Shown here piece by piece: positions 63,682 through 64,000 of a stretch of DNA of 64,000 nt (the first letter of the stretch is position 1; every line of letters begins with the position of its first letter). Where the stretch lies: the NCBI RefSeq assembly GCF_000813725.1, contig NZ_JWLD01000037.1, forward strand, positions 1 to 64,000, given 5' to 3'. The position numbers were made by a program, and so were the translations under genes. Under the pieces are notes generated by a model that worked only from the letters and a program-made list of their open reading frames with translations, was not told the origin of the DNA and did not search any database. The stretch comes from Leisingera sp. ANG-Vp (GTDB lineage Bacteria; Pseudomonadota; Alphaproteobacteria; Rhodobacterales; Rhodobacteraceae).

Positions 63682-64000
63682 TCAGAGGGACATGTGGGTG
63701 CCCAGGGCTTCCATGTCGGCCAGCAGCTTGGCTGCGTCCTCGACCAGGCCGTGCGGCTGGTCTTCCTCTTTCGCGGTCTTGTACATCTCGCGGGCTTCCT
63801 CGATCAGCGCGTTCATCTGATCGCGGGTCATTTCAGCCATCGGGATCGCGCGCTCGGCCAGAACCGACAGGCTGTCGCCTGCGATTTCGGCAAAGCCGCC
63901 GGTGACCAGATAGTCCGCGTTGCCTTCCGGGCTTTCGACCTTCAGCACGCCGGGGCGCAGGGTGGTGATGGTCGGCGCGTGCTGAGGCATCGCCGTCATG
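63682..64000 (-). CDS. atpC: ATP synthase subunit epsilon, 5' partial
   Basis: At least 105 residues of the F1 epsilon subunit, cut by the window edge. [21 protein letters not shown] is the typical beta-domain end, and the helical tail [20 protein letters not shown] follows. The first visible Met (TAMPQHAP) is internal to the usual protein, whose start near MADTMQFDL lies beyond base 64000. It is the last gene of the atp operon and ends in a strong terminator. Confidence 0.95.
   Translation of the reverse strand, partial: MTAMPQHAPTITTLRPGVLKVESPEGNADYLVTGGFAEIAGDSLSVLAERAIPMAEMTRDQMNALIEEAREMYKTAKEEDQPHGLVEDAAKLLADMEALGTHMSL

Overview
The window is a GC-rich alphaproteobacterial chromosome segment, most likely from the Roseobacter group of Rhodobacteraceae (Leisingera/Phaeobacter-like). 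I infer this from gene content: DUF1150, DUF465 and UbiK small proteins, an Lrp-type regulator divergent from trxB, a caspase-like protein with a YARHG tail, a 569-residue Sat/APS-kinase module, TIGR01459 HAD hydrolase, a CIRCE-controlled groESL operon, a CtrA-type TTAA-N7-TTAA site, and the atpC end of the ATP synthase operon at the right edge. No rRNA, tRNA, CRISPR array, transposase or prophage was recognised.

Layout. 1-2.7 kb: minus-strand cluster of a D-2-hydroxyacid dehydrogenase, CsaA-like protein, proC and a YbjN protein. 2.7-5.9 kb: a 51-residue membrane peptide behind a repeat-rich leader, a DUF2652/SRPBCC protein divergent from a SigZ-like sigma factor, and a GST. 5.9-9 kb: ubiK, then the overlapping lgt-midA-pgeF operon ending in a CtrA-like site. 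9-16 kb: small basic protein, Hint-domain protein, Lrp/trxB/rraB, caspase-like protein, and a membrane/2Fe-2S/nucleotide cyclase fusion. 16-21 kb: a MarR-type domain in frame with sat-APS kinase, a histidine kinase/response regulator pair and a periplasmic binding protein. 21-28.5 kb: PhzF, secreted zinc peptidase, hsp20/DUF1150, membrane AraC regulator divergent from a secreted hydrolase, uracil permease. 28.8-36.4 kb: purEK, phnM, lipase-like hydrolase, DMT exporter, a low-GC islet, groESL. 36.4-45.3 kb: 2-oxoglutarate oxygenase, DUF2161 protein, tandem TraB/GumN genes, Mn pyrophosphatase, LuxR solo, chemoreceptor. 45.5-50.6 kb: serralysin-type RTX protease, HAD hydrolase, MaoC hydratase and a second accessory islet. 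50.7-64 kb: ribF-ycgN-threonine aldolase, two hydrolase/isomerase genes, prs, a second RTX protein, hisN-like phosphatase, H-type lectin, PAS protein, methyltransferase, hypothetical gene, atpC.

Most of the window is core metabolism and envelope housekeeping. The accessory or signalling parts that stand out are the redox-domain cyclase (14308-15984), the regulator-enzyme fusion at sat (16207-18282) with a perfect palindrome just upstream, the SigZ-like factor with a Cys-rich tail, two secreted RTX proteins with unusual upstream or internal repeats, and two islets (33.5-34.1 kb and 49.5-50.7 kb) carrying genes unlike their neighbours and apparent gene remnants. Two copies of a hairpin plus 26-bp motif lie downstream of purK and of the MaoC gene.
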